Below are positions 21,311-32,102 of a stretch of 64,000 bases of DNA, piece by piece. This stretch comes from Triglochin maritima. Its lineage: Eukaryota; Streptophyta; Magnoliopsida; Alismatales; Juncaginaceae. The stretch lies in assembly GCA_963682175.1 (NCBI GenBank), contig OY821792.1, forward strand, positions 32,114,652 through 32,178,651, written 5' to 3'. The stretch's first letter is position 1, and every line of letters starts with the position of its first letter. The notes beneath the pieces are model-generated. The model saw only the letters and a program-made list of their open reading frames with translations, did not search any database and was not told the DNA's origin. The translations under genes and the position numbers were made by a program.

Positions 21311-21735
21311 TGTTAAAGATCCAACACCAACCCAAGCCCAATAAATTATTACTTAAGCTAATTAATAAGTCCAACCCACTAAGCCCAATTTCTAGAGAAT
21401 TCATACTCTAGATGTTTCTTCCTTATCCATCACTATGAAACTTCCTAGAAGATTCAAAGTGAAGAAATCTCAACTCTTCTACAAGCTTCCATTCACACCT
21501 ATAAATAGGGGTGTGATCTCCCATTTCAATTCATCCAAGAAAAGAGTTCTCCACCACACAAAGAGTGAGTCTTGTGTAGTAGTGTGAGTAAGTAGTGTAG
21601 TCCTTTGTAGTAGAGTGTGAGTAAGAGTCTTGTAGTGAGGAGAAAAGTCTTGTAGTGAGCTGTATTGTTGTAACAACTTTAGTTGTGCAATATAAGTCTC
21701 ATTATCATTTCCTTTTACTACTTCTTTACTCAACA
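21311..21735 (+). repeat. 5' LTR of the copia element
   Basis: 425 bp, starting TGTTAAAGATCC and ending TACTCAACA. A TATAAATA box at 21500-21507 is the likely U3 promoter; the region after it has repeated GTAGTGTGAGTAAG-like stretches. Confidence 0.95.
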
Positions 21736-21737
21736 AT

Positions 21738-21749
21738 TGGTATCAGAGC
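21738..21749 (+). other. Primer-binding site, initiator tRNA-Met type
   Basis: TGGTATCAGAGC follows the 5' LTR after two bases. This is complementary to the 3' end of plant initiator tRNA-Met and is typical for copia elements. Confidence 0.9.
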
Positions 21750-21856
21750 CGTGTTTGTGGTGATCGTCCGTCGAAAACCACAAAGTCAAAGCCCTGTTGG
21801 AGGAGTTGAAGATCACGCTGAAGGAGTTGGTTCGATTAGTTCGAAACCAATAGGTG

Positions 21857-24800
21857 ATGGCAGATTTATCAAACCCATGCGGCGGAATCGAGAAGCTCAA
21901 TGGCGAAAACTACAGGTATTGGAGTCTTTACATAGAACCATATTTGCAAGGGCAGGATCTATGGGAGGTTGTTGCTGGGAATGAAACCACATCACCTCCT
22001 GTAGAGAATGCTGATGCAAATAGGAAGTGGAAGATAAAGGCTGGGAAGGCCATGTACGTGCTCAGGACAACCATTGAGAAGGATTTGCTTGAGCATGTAC
22101 GTGAGGCTACTACGCCTAAGGAGGTATGGGACACACTTAAGTCGCTCTTCACGCAAAAGCATGATGCCCGACTTCAACTTTTGGAAAATGAGTTGATGTC
22201 TGTTAAGCAAGAAGGTATGTCCGTTAACCAATACTTTACAAAGGTGAAAGGGCTTTGTCGTGACATATCTCAATTAGATTCGGAGTCTAGAATTAGTGAG
22301 CCCAGGATGAGAAAGATTATTATCCATGGGCTAAGGGCAGAATATAGTGCCTTTATCACAGCCGTACAAGGGTGGCCAATTCCTCCTTCCATCTCAGAGC
22401 TAGAAAGTCTACTTGTCAATCAAGAAACTCTCACCAAGCAGATGACAAGAGTTTCTACGAAGAGTGGAGAAGAAGCTCTCTTTAGTGGAAGAAAGAATGG
22501 TGGCCCTAAGAAACAAGAGCGGAGGAGTTCACAACAAGGGGGAGCACTTAAAAGGGAGCAAATGAAGAAGAACCTCAAATGCTACAACTGTGGCAAGAGA
22601 GGTCACTTTGCGAGGGAATGCTGGTCGAAGAAGAAGATTGCAGAAGGAAATGCTGCAACACAGAGTCACAAGGAGTGTGACAGCGAAGAAGAATGGGACG
22701 TAGAGGCATCTATGGCAATGATAGAGGAGCATGCTCTTGCAGTCAGCACAAGTTCAGTGCGAATTGACTATGATAATGATTGGATCGTGGACTCCGGTTG
22801 CGCCAACCATATGACAGGAGATAAGAAGAAATTACAAAAAGTGTCTGAGTATAAAGGTGGTAGAGTTGTAGTGACAGCAGATAACTCAAAACTACCAATC
22901 ACCCACATCGGGAAGACAATGGTGGTGCCTCGATTTAGCCCAAATCAAGTACAACTGCAGAATGTCTACCATGTGCCAGGTATGAAGAAGAATCTCATGT
23001 CTGTGTCCCAACTAACATCAACCGGGAAGTATGTTTTGTTTGGACCAGAAGATGTGAGGGTGTACCAAACTCTCAAGATAATTGGTTCACCAATCATGGA
23101 GGGACAAAAGCTGGAGTCTGTGTATGTGATGTCTGCAGAATCAGCATATGCAGACAAAACAAGAAAGAACGAGACTGTTGATCTGTGGCACGCTAGACTT
23201 GGACATGTGGGCTATCACAAACTAAAGGCAATGATGAAGAAGTCGATGATAAAGGGTCTACCGCAACTTGAGATTGTTGGAGATATAGTATGTGCTGGAT
23301 GCCAATATGGGAAGGCTCATCAACTCCCTTATGAAGAATCAAACTTTCAAGCAAGAGAGCCACTGGAGTTAATTCACTCAGATGTCTTTGGACCGGCAAA
23401 ACATCCATCCATTAGCGGGACTAAGTACATGGTGACGTTCATCGATGATTACTCAAGGTATGTTTGGGTAGACTTTCTTCAAGAAAAATCAGAAGTCATT
23501 TTAAAATTCAAAGAGTATCGGGAGAAGGCTGAAAGAGAACTTGGAAGGCGTATACAGTGCTTGCGCACTGATAATGGAGGTGAATACACATCCAAGGAGT
23601 TTGCAGCATACCTAAAGGAGCACAATATCAGACGTCAATTAACATGCCCCAACACTCCTCAGCAAAATAGTGTGGCTGAGAGAAAGAATCGACATCTAGT
23701 AGATACTTGTAGAAGCATGATGCACGCAAAGAATATACCTGCAAGATTTTGGGCAGAATGCATGAGAACAGCGGCACATATAATCAACAGACTACCACAA
23801 GCAAGGTTGGAGTTCGTCTCACCATATGAGAAGCTGTGGAAAACAAAGCCCGTTGTAAGTCACTTCCGCGTGTTCGGTTGTGTATGTTACGTATTTGTAC
23901 CAGACAATCAACGAAGTAAGTTTGACAAGAAGGCAATTCGGTGCATCTTTGTTGGGTACGACAATGAGAGAAAAGGATGGAGGTGCTGCGACCCAACAAC
24001 CGATCGATGTCATACTTCAAGGAATGTGATTTTCGATGAAGCTTCATCTTGGTGGTCCTCAGATAAGGTAGTGCTTCCAGATTCTGGAGAATTGGAAAGC
24101 ATGGTACAAGAGAAGCTCGGTGAGCAAGATTCAAGCGATGAAGGAGTAGAATCCGAAGAATGCTCATCAAAACCATCAAAATACTCTAAAGATCCTTGGA
24201 AGAGTGGAGTATATGGGAAGAGTTCAGAGGAGACTCGGCCATCTCAGATGGAGGTCGAAGAAGAATCTGGAAGCAAGATACGACGATCCAACAGAGAAAG
24301 GAAGCCAAATCCAAGGTACGCAAATGCAGCTCTAGCAGGAGAAGAAGAAATCAAGGAGCCTGTTAAATATGAAGAAGCTTCGAGAAGTAAACAATGGATG
24401 AGTGCCATGAAGGAAGAATACAAAGCTTTAAAAGAGAATGAGACATGGGAGTTGGTCCCAAGACCTGCAGATATTAAACCTATCTCTTGCAAGTGGGTCT
24501 ACAAGTTGAAGACACGCCCTGATGGATCCATAGAAAGGTACAAAGCTCGTCTCGTTGCTCGAGGATTTTCACAACAATATGGTATGGATTATGATGAGAC
24601 CTTCAGCCCAGTAGCCAAGATTACCACAGTTAGAGTCTTAATTGCTGTAGCAGCAATTAAGTCATGGAAGTTGTGGCAAATGGATGTGAAGAATGCATTT
24701 CTTCATGGAGAGTTGGATCGATCAATATACATGGAACAACCACAGGGATTTGAGAGCACTGATCATCCAAACTACGTATGCAAGTTAAAGAAGGCACTAT

Positions 24801-25906
24801 ACGGGTTGAAACAAGCTCCAAGGGCATGGTATGGGAAGATAGCAGAGTTCTTACTTGGGTGTGGCTACAACATTGCTCCTGCAGACTCGAGTCTTTTCGT
24901 AAAGAATAGAGAAGAACAAATATCTGCAGTTCTCGTGTACGTGGATGATTTGATCATCACAGGAGATGATGATGAGGAAAATCAAAGGACCAAAAGAAAT
25001 CTATCAGTTAGATTCCAAATGAAGGAGCTTGGAGAGCTTAAGCATTTCTTGGGGCTTGAAGTAGACCGAAGCAAACAAGGTATATTTCTCTGCCAGCAAA
25101 AGTATGCTAAGGATCTTCTGCAGAAGGTTGGTATGCTTGACTGCAAGTCAATATCTACCCCAATGGAGGAAAGAGCCAAATTGTGTGCATATGAAGGCAA
25201 TGATCTGAAGGATGCAACAATGTATCGACAATTAGTAGGTAGTTTGATCTACCTAACCATGACTCGACCTGATATATCTTTCGCCGTTGGAGTTGTAAGT
25301 CGATACATGCAGACACCGAAGAAGCCTCACTTAGAAGCAGTAAGAAGAATACTGAGGTACGTGAAAGGTACTATTGATCTTGGTCTTTTATACAAAAATA
25401 GAAAAGATCAAAAGCTAGTTGGGTATTGCGATGCTGACTATGCGGGAGACCACGACACACGAAGGTCGACTACTGGATATGCATTCAGTCTTGGTTCTGC
25501 ACCAATCTCTTGGTGTAGTAAGAGACAATCAACTGTCTCATTATCAACCACAGAAGCAGAGTATAGAGCGGGAGCGATGGCCGCCCAAGAGAGTACGTGG
25601 TTGAAGCAGTTACTAGAAGATCTTCATCAGCAAGTAGATTATCCAGTGTTGTTGCACTGTGATAATGAATCTGCCATACGTCTGGCAGAAAATCCAGTCT
25701 TTCATGCAAGGACGAAACATGTGGAGGTTCATCACCATTTTCTAAGGGAGAAGGTTCTGAAAGACGAAGTTCTTATGAAGTCTATTGGTACGAAGGAGCA
25801 AGTGGCAGATATCTTCACTAAAGGACTACACCAAGTAAAGTTTGAAGAACTTCGTCAACGACTTGGGATGGTAAGAAGAATGGTTGGTGTTGAGGGGGAG
25901 TGTTAA
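21857..25906 (+). CDS. copia gag-pol polyprotein, 1349 aa
   Basis: A single frame from the ATG at 21857 (MADLSNPCGG) to a TAA that lies six bases inside the 3' LTR. Domains in order: gag (about 10-220); CCHC zinc knuckle CYNCGKRGHFAREC near 241; aspartic protease with DSG near 311; integrase zinc region WHARLGHVGYHKL near 443; integrase core with Asp in IHSDVFGP (about 505), Asp in RTDNGGEYTS (about 570) and Glu in VAERKNRHL (about 607); reverse transcriptase from about 864 with YVDDLIITG near 1027; RNase H with GYCDADYAGD near 1189 and HCDNESAI near 1266. Integrase before reverse transcriptase is the copia order. No stop or frameshift is present. I rejected a GTG three bases upstream as start. 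Confidence 0.95.
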   Translation: MADLSNPCGGIEKLNGENYRYWSLYIEPYLQGQDLWEVVAGNETTSPPVENADANRKWKIKAGKAMYVLRTTIEKDLLEHVREATTPKEVWDTLKSLFTQKHDARLQLLENELMSVKQEGMSVNQYFTKVKGLCRDISQLDSESRISEPRMRKIIIHGLRAEYSAFITAVQGWPIPPSISELESLLVNQETLTKQMTRVSTKSGEEALFSGRKNGGPKKQERRSSQQGGALKREQMKKNLKCYNCGKRGHFARECWSKKKIAEGNAATQSHKECDSEEEWDVEASMAMIEEHALAVSTSSVRIDYDNDWIVDSGCANHMTGDKKKLQKVSEYKGGRVVVTADNSKLPITHIGKTMVVPRFSPNQVQLQNVYHVPGMKKNLMSVSQLTSTGKYVLFGPEDVRVYQTLKIIGSPIMEGQKLESVYVMSAESAYADKTRKNETVDLWHARLGHVGYHKLKAMMKKSMIKGLPQLEIVGDIVCAGCQYGKAHQLPYEESNFQAREPLELIHSDVFGPAKHPSISGTKYMVTFIDDYSRYVWVDFLQEKSEVILKFKEYREKAERELGRRIQCLRTDNGGEYTSKEFAAYLKEHNIRRQLTCPNTPQQNSVAERKNRHLVDTCRSMMHAKNIPARFWAECMRTAAHIINRLPQARLEFVSPYEKLWKTKPVVSHFRVFGCVCYVFVPDNQRSKFDKKAIRCIFVGYDNERKGWRCCDPTTDRCHTSRNVIFDEASSWWSSDKVVLPDSGELESMVQEKLGEQDSSDEGVESEECSSKPSKYSKDPWKSGVYGKSSEETRPSQMEVEEESGSKIRRSNRERKPNPRYANAALAGEEEIKEPVKYEEASRSKQWMSAMKEEYKALKENETWELVPRPADIKPISCKWVYKLKTRPDGSIERYKARLVARGFSQQYGMDYDETFSPVAKITTVRVLIAVAAIKSWKLWQMDVKNAFLHGELDRSIYMEQPQGFESTDHPNYVCKLKKALYGLKQAPRAWYGKIAEFLLGCGYNIAPADSSLFVKNREEQISAVLVYVDDLIITGDDDEENQRTKRNLSVRFQMKELGELKHFLGLEVDRSKQGIFLCQQKYAKDLLQKVGMLDCKSISTPMEERAKLCAYEGNDLKDATMYRQLVGSLIYLTMTRPDISFAVGVVSRYMQTPKKPHLEAVRRILRYVKGTIDLGLLYKNRKDQKLVGYCDADYAGDHDTRRSTTGYAFSLGSAPISWCSKRQSTVSLSTTEAEYRAGAMAAQESTWLKQLLEDLHQQVDYPVLLHCDNESAIRLAENPVFHARTKHVEVHHHFLREKVLKDEVLMKSIGTKEQVADIFTKGLHQVKFEELRQRLGMVRRMVGVEGEC
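25890..25900 (+). other. Polypurine tract
   Basis: TTGAGGGGGAG lies directly before the 3' LTR and is the expected plus-strand primer site. It is also coding, near the C-terminus of the polyprotein. Confidence 0.8.
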
Positions 25907-26325
25907 AGATCCAACACCAACCCAAGCCCAATAAATTATTACTTAAGCTAATTAATAAGTCCAACCCACTAAGCCCAATTTCTAGAGAATTCATACTCTA
26001 GATGTTTCTTCCTTATCCATCACTATGAAACTTCCTAGAAGATTCAAAGTGAAGAAATCTCAACTCTTCTACAAGCTTCCATTCACACCTATAAATAGGG
26101 GTGTGATCTCCCATTTCAATTCATCCAAGAAAAGAGTTCTCCACCACACAAAGAGTGAGTCTTGTGTAGTAGTGTGAGTAAGTAGTGTAGTCCTTTGTAG
26201 TAGAGTGTGAGTAAGAGTCTTGTAGTGAGGAGAAAAGTCTTGTAGTGAGCTGTATTGTTGTAACAACTTTAGTTGTGCAATATAAGTCTCATTATCATTT
26301 CCTTTTACTACTTCTTTACTCAACA
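25901..26325 (+). repeat. 3' LTR of the copia element
   Basis: 425 bp. I compared it by eye with 21311-21735 and saw no difference, implying a recent insertion. Confidence 0.95.
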
Positions 26326-26630
26326 CAAACAACTACTGTTTAAAGGAGAGAGTGGTTGGTGTTGTAAAAGATGAAAATATTGCGATGCTTTAGGCGTGTA
26401 AAAGGTAGGCATCAGCTTCAAATACACGTTCTAACTACTTATGTAGAAATAATTACCAAACAAAGGGTAGATGGGATTGAAGGAGATGACATGGCTGTCT
26501 AAAACTACCAGCAAACACCATATCATTCGTTCATCTCTGTATGGTGTCTGGTGTTTGTCTGGTGTGTGTGTGTGTAATAAATAAATATAAATGAAATAAA
26601 ACAGAAGAGAAGAGAAGAAGAAGAAGAAGA
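26326..26630 (+). promoter_or_regulatory. ACLA upstream region and leader
   Basis: About 300 bases between the copia element and the ACLA start. It contains a GT-rich patch near 26550-26573 and an AGAAGAGAAG(AAG)n tract at 26603-26630 adjoining the ATG. I could not identify a TATA box with confidence. The copia element must sit in or close to the promoter. Confidence 0.45.
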
Positions 26631-29600
26631 ATGGCTCGGAAGAAGATCAGAGAGTATGAGTCGAAGCGTCTGGTGAAGGAACACCTCAACCGACTCGCCG
26701 CCATCCGTCTTAACATCAGATCCGCCCAGGTTTGGTTTGGTTTTTCTTTTTCGTTATCCATTTTTAACTGTGTTGTAATCCTCAATTTCTTCAAGAAAAG
26801 GTTACCGAATCAACCGATTTCAACAAATTAGCAAACGACGAGGCATGGCTTTCTTCCATGAAACTTGTCGTAAAGCCAGACATGTTGTTCGGCAAGCGTG
26901 GCAAGAGCGGTTTGGTTGCCCTCAATTTGGACATGGCTGAGGTCGCTCACTTCGTCAACCAACGCTTTGGAGTCGAGGTGCTTATTCAATACAATTCATA
27001 CCATCTTTCAATCACATATGAAATTAATTCTATGTGTGTGTTTAATTTGTAATTATGTATGTAGGTTGAGATGGGAGGCTGTAAGGCTCCTATTACAACG
27101 TTTATTGTCGAGCCTTTCGTTCCACATGATCAAGAGTTTTACCTCTCCATCGTCTCTGAGAGGCTCGGCTGCACACTCAGCTTCTCAGAGTGTGGTGGTA
27201 TTGAAATTGAAGAAAATTGGGATAAGGTCCTACATTCATCCCTTATGCTCATTACTAATTATTCACGAGATTTTCGATTGTAGTCGGGGTCTTAATTTTG
27301 CTACCTATTTCTTACAGGTCAAGACCATCTTTCTTCCCACTGACAAACCCATGACGTCCGACGTATGTGCTCCGCTCATTAATACCCTCCCGTTGGAGGT
27401 CAGCTGAGTTCTTTCCCTTCTGATGATGATTACCATGTTGAATTTAACACTCTTTTTTCTTTCTAGTTCATTTCTAGCAATTGAGGTCGTTATGATTTTC
27501 TCCTAATTCTTGTTTGATTAATTCGATAGATCCGTGGCAAGATTGGGGACTTCATAAAGGGTGTCTTTGCTGTTTTCACAGGCATGTATACTTACAATTG
27601 AAGTTTATGTGTACCTTTTGCCTATTTGGTTTCAATTCATATGTAATTAGCATGCGCATCTAGTGAGCGTTGACAAACACATCACCTTACCTTCATATGC
27701 TTGTTACCGTAGACATTTCAATCCTATTATTAAAACCAAGGGAAATAATCATCTCCAGTTTTTATTAAAAGAGAGGTCAAATTTACACATAGTTCAGAGT
27801 CTCACACCATGGGTTTTCCAAATACTAACTGAATATTTCTTGCTAGTGTAGACTTGGACTTTACCTTCCTGGAGATGAATCCATTTACTTTGGTCAATGG
27901 GGAGCCATACCCACTGGACATGCGTGGAGAATTGGATGACACTGCTGCCTTCAAAAACTTCAAAAAGTACGTTTTGGAGTTTTTTTTTTTGTATTTTTGT
28001 TTTGTTTCAATAACAAAATGAACACATCCATTTCATTGTTTTTCCCATCATTATCGAAAGTATTCTCCACGTGCAGGTGGGGCAACATAGAATTTCCACT
28101 TCCTTTTGGAAGAGTATTGAGCCCTACTGAAAGCTTCATTCATGGACTGGATGAAAAGGTACATAAGCAGCCATATTTTTTTTTTTGCAGTTAAATTAAT
28201 TACCAATAGTTAGCAGTTCCATTTAAAGTATATCTCTTGCCATGTATTATGTTTTCCTGGAGTAGTTATTTTCTGCTATTATAACACGTAAGCAGATGAC
28301 AACAGTATGTGAATTTTAAACAACTCGAAATGAAACTAAATTACCCTAGCCAGATGAAGTTAAACTCTTAACTATTCCTTCCTGCAACACATATTATGTT
28401 TCTAGTAGGTGATTACAATGATAACCCGTCATGAATCATGATTTGTGTTATTTACTTATTGGTCGTCTCTTCAGAACTTTTCTTAAGCATCTTCTACAAA
28501 TATATTGAAATTATGACAGTTTTCCTTGTGATGTTGCAACTGTTCGCTTTCATTATCTAGCTTTAAGCTTGAAGGTTGACAATGTGACACTGTTTTTCCC
28601 CCTTCCTAGACAAGTGCCTCATTAAAGTTCACTGTTTTAAACCCCAAAGGACGCATCTGGACAATGGTTGCTGGTGGAGGTGCTAGCGTCATATACGCTG
28701 ATACTGTAAGCATTTAACTTCCCTTATTTAATTTATGTTATGGCCTTCATGCATGAATGAACTTACAAATCTGTGCCTTCTAATGCCTCCACACGTTTTT
28801 CCATCTCGGTTCTTCTTTTCCTTGATGAGTTTTCGTTACACTTTTCTTTTGTTGAACCCCTCCTGAGAGGCACTTAAATTTGGACTTTCTAACAAGTACG
28901 GTAGGCTTCTTTCTACACTGTAACATTGTTCTTTTAAGTTGCGAAGCACATTTTAATTAACATGGCCATCCCGTACATGTCGAACAGGTTGGAGATTTGG
29001 GATATGCTTCGGAGCTTGGGAACTATGCAGAATATAGTGGTGCCCCAAATGAGGACGAGGTCTTACAATATGCTAGAGTTGTTATTGATGTAAGAAGAAT
29101 CTTCTCTTCATTCTCACGTAATGTTTTGTTTCGTGGAGGTAGATTGTGTTAAATATTTGGTACCGTTGCAGTGTGCTACTGCTGAACCAGATGGCAGAAA
29201 GCGAGCTCTTCTTATTGGTGGTGGCATAGCTAACTTCACAGATGTTGCTTCTACTTTTAGTGGCATTATCCGTGCTCTGAGAGAGAAGGCAATCACTGAC
29301 AAAAATATATAAAATTCTCAGCTACATTTTTATTTTATTTTCATAATCAGCTACATCTGTTGTTAACATACCATCTTATAAGCGCATTTCATTATTTGAA
29401 ACTCAGGAATCTAAGCTCAAATCATCTAGAATGCACATATTTGTTCGTAGAGGTGGTCCAAACTATCAGACAGGTCTGGCGAAAATGCGTGCTCTCGGTG
29501 AGGAGCTTGGTGTTCCCCTTCAGGTACATAACCTCCTTTTTCATGGTTGCTTGGCTACTACTACTTGCACCTTAAACATTCTTACTCTTTTGGCATCTGA

Positions 29601-29772
29601 ACCTTTTCCTTTGTTCTTTTATCTAAAATAAAAAAATGTGCATTTTCAGACCTTTTTTTTGGTTAGAAAACCTAATGCAGTGTGTTTGTGAACTTGGTAG
29701 GTTTATGGACCAGAGGCAACCATGACCGAAATCTGCAAGCAAGCGATTGACTGCGTCATGTCGGCTGCATGA
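26631..29772 (+). CDS. ACLA: ATP-citrate lyase alpha chain (subunit A)
   Basis: Twelve exons join in phase to 423 residues: 26631-26729, 26801-26977, 27065-27226, 27318-27398, 27530-27581, 27852-27966, 28077-28158, 28610-28705, 28988-29089, 29172-29288, 29407-29523 and 29701-29772. The length equals that of plant ACLA proteins. The start [14 protein letters not shown], the ATP-grasp region ([36 protein letters not shown]) and the citrate-binding half ([53 protein letters not shown]) are typical. With the beta subunit, the enzyme makes cytosolic acetyl-CoA and oxaloacetate from citrate, CoA and ATP. Introns 5 and 10 appear to use GC donors (after 27581 and 29288); all others are GT-AG. A GAA repeat lies directly before the ATG. 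Confidence 0.95.
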
Positions 29773-31281
29773 ACCACCACTCGAGACTTATCAGTCATTT
29801 TTCATGAAATTGAGATTTTCTATGTTTGTTTTCCAGAAATGGGACATCTGATCTTGTTGTAAACCAGGATGTTGTTTTGAGTCTGTTAAGGTTAGTGAAA
29901 GATGGTTTTCTGTTTCATGTTAACCGTCCATAATGACGACGTGTTTGGATTTGGCTTATATGCTCTTGAGAATCGACAAAGCACTTCAAGTCTTGCATTG
30001 GTAAACTATTAGGCATGTTTATGGTTTCATAATTTCATTTAAATGCTTATATGCTTACCTATTTTTTTGACTTTACAAGTATATATGACGAAAGAACATC
30101 TCCTACTCTTCCCAACTTTTCTCATCCTATCCAGATATATACATACACCTTACCTACCACTTCCACACTTTTGAATTCATACCACGAAATCTACAAAATT
30201 GGAACCTTAATTGAGATTCAAATTGGATCCCACATCACCTACTACTTTTCACAAAGAATTGGTAGTTAAGAGTGGAATAGTATGTGTGTTATGCATGATT
30301 TGAGGTGTGCAGTGTAGTTTGGTCTGGTCAAAAATATAGTAAACCACATCAGTAGTGACATAGATGATCAAATTAACCATGAATTAGTAGTGATTGGAGT
30401 TGTGTCACTACCTCACCAAACACAAACCTACCAAATACCAAATCCCAAATCCCAAATCAATTGGGTCCACCACATGTCTTAGTTGTTTGATGAAAAAGAA
30501 TAATGCAACCATGTGTTTTTTTCAAAGTGGTTTGCCGCCGCCGCCGCCACCACCACCACCACCAACAACAACTTGTATGTAGTTGTTGAATTCCAGTAAG
30601 TTGCAACTACTAATACTAATGTATCTTTCCAAGAAAATATATGTCTTTAACAATAATGTAAACAAACATCCTTTAAGCGCGCGGTTTAATTTTGTGTCGG
30701 TAGCAGTTTGAATTTTGAATTCATATAATTACCATGAAATTGATTAAGAAACCGAAGAAGGTGATTGAAAATTATTATAAACTGAAGCACAGATTCACAT
30801 TCACATCAGATCCAACCGAATTGAAAAGAAAAAAAAGGTATTGTATATTTGTATTGTATTGTATTGATCCCATCACACTCAGGAAAGACTAAAGACTGTC
30901 TGTCTCTCACCACATATTATAATTTAATCTCCACAACTCTCTCATTAGTCATTATTACATCACTGTCATTTTAAATTCTAACCAACAAAAACAACCCCCA
31001 AAAAAAACCAAATTTTAATATCGACCAATAATGTAAAAAATATAAAAACAAAAAACATTTTAAAAAAAAAGGCAATATAAAAAATAATCACCAAACTAAA
31101 CTCTAATATGAATCGATAATGTCAGCAAAGAAAGAGAGGAAATAAATAGAGTTGAAGGAAAAGAAGAAATAAAGAAAGGGAGTGAAGCGGCAGATGATCG
31201 ACTAAGAGAGATCTGAACCGTTCGATCTGGAAGAGGAATATCCAACGGCGGAGGGCTTTTGGCTATACTACTTTTATTTAC
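29773..31281. other. Intergenic region between ACLA and SAMS
   Basis: ACLA 3' UTR in the first 200 bases, then AT-rich sequence without a supported gene. A CCG/CCA/ACA microsatellite lies at 30535-30575. The last 200 bases form the SAMS promoter. Confidence 0.6.
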
Positions 31282-31289
31282 TATAAATA
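31282..31289 (+). promoter_or_regulatory. TATA box of the SAMS gene
   Basis: TATAAATA lies about 110 bases before the leader-intron donor. Transcription would begin near 31315, within a pyrimidine-rich leader. Confidence 0.65.
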
Positions 31290-31400
31290 GGAGAGAAGGG
31301 TCGGGTTTTAGAAGTCGTCTCATATCTCTCTCAATATTTCCATCCCCACGATCCGATCCGATCTAGGGTTTCTCCTCTCCTCTCCTCTCCTCGACTCCAG

Positions 31401-32088
31401 GTTCGATCTCGTCCTCTTTTCGTACTTTCGACGCCGGATCTGGACTCCCCGTCCCGTTCCGCTTCCAATGGGTGTCTTTTTTAGAGTTTTCTATCCCTTT
31501 GCTTGCTGATGCCAGATCTATACAGATTTTTTTAGTTTTTTTTAGTCATGCATATATAATTCTCTCCGTAACTGTGCTTTCCATGCGAGATCTATTGAGA
31601 TTTGTGGTTTCCGATGATAACTTAACTTATATGTTTTTTCCCCTTCTTTCTGATGGATCTGTGTTTGTAAGTTATTGTTGTTCTTCCTTCTTTTGTCTGG
31701 ATCTGAGATTTTGCGAAAGAAATTGAGACACTTTTGGTTTGGTTTTTCTAACTAGACTAGATAGTAGATCTTGTTCAGATTCCCATTTCCAATTTTACAC
31801 TTGCTTTTCCTTCGTGTCATAATATTAATTAATATATATATATCACCAGATCTTGTAACTGTGAATATTGATGGCTCTTTTCCTTGTCTAGTCTTGACTT
31901 TTCAACGCTATCAGAATTTAGGTCTAAGATGTATGGTATCAACTATCAAATGGTGTTTGCTATTTCCTTTGTACTTACCTCACCATGATATTAAATTAAA
32001 TTAAATTAATATGTCGAATGTTTATGGGAGATGAGATATGTTGTCCATGCATGAATTGTGTGTGATGGTTTTTCATGTTTCATTACAG
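31401..32088 (+). other. Leader intron of the SAMS gene
   Basis: A CAG|GTTCGATC donor follows a CTCTCC-rich leader and a TTCATTACAG acceptor lies 14 bases before the ATG. A long 5' UTR intron with an uninterrupted CDS is the usual layout for plant SAM synthetase genes and often enhances expression. Confidence 0.75.
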
Positions 32089-32102
32089 CTTCAATTTAAC
32101 TA

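Larger units (their letters stand above)
21311..26325 (+). mobile_element. Intact Ty1/copia LTR retrotransposon (5015 bp)
   Basis: Two 425-bp LTRs (21311-21735 and 25901-26325) read identically, flank a primer-binding site, one uninterrupted gag-pol frame and a polypurine tract, and are bordered by the 5-bp duplication CAAAC (21306-21310, 26326-26330). Everything needed for autonomous retrotransposition appears present. The gag-pol resembles the Tnt1-type polyproteins of plants. Confidence 0.95.

Noticed and set aside
21854..21856. GTG as start of the copia polyprotein
   Set aside because: The next codon is an ATG in good position; a GTG start is not expected in a plant mRNA.
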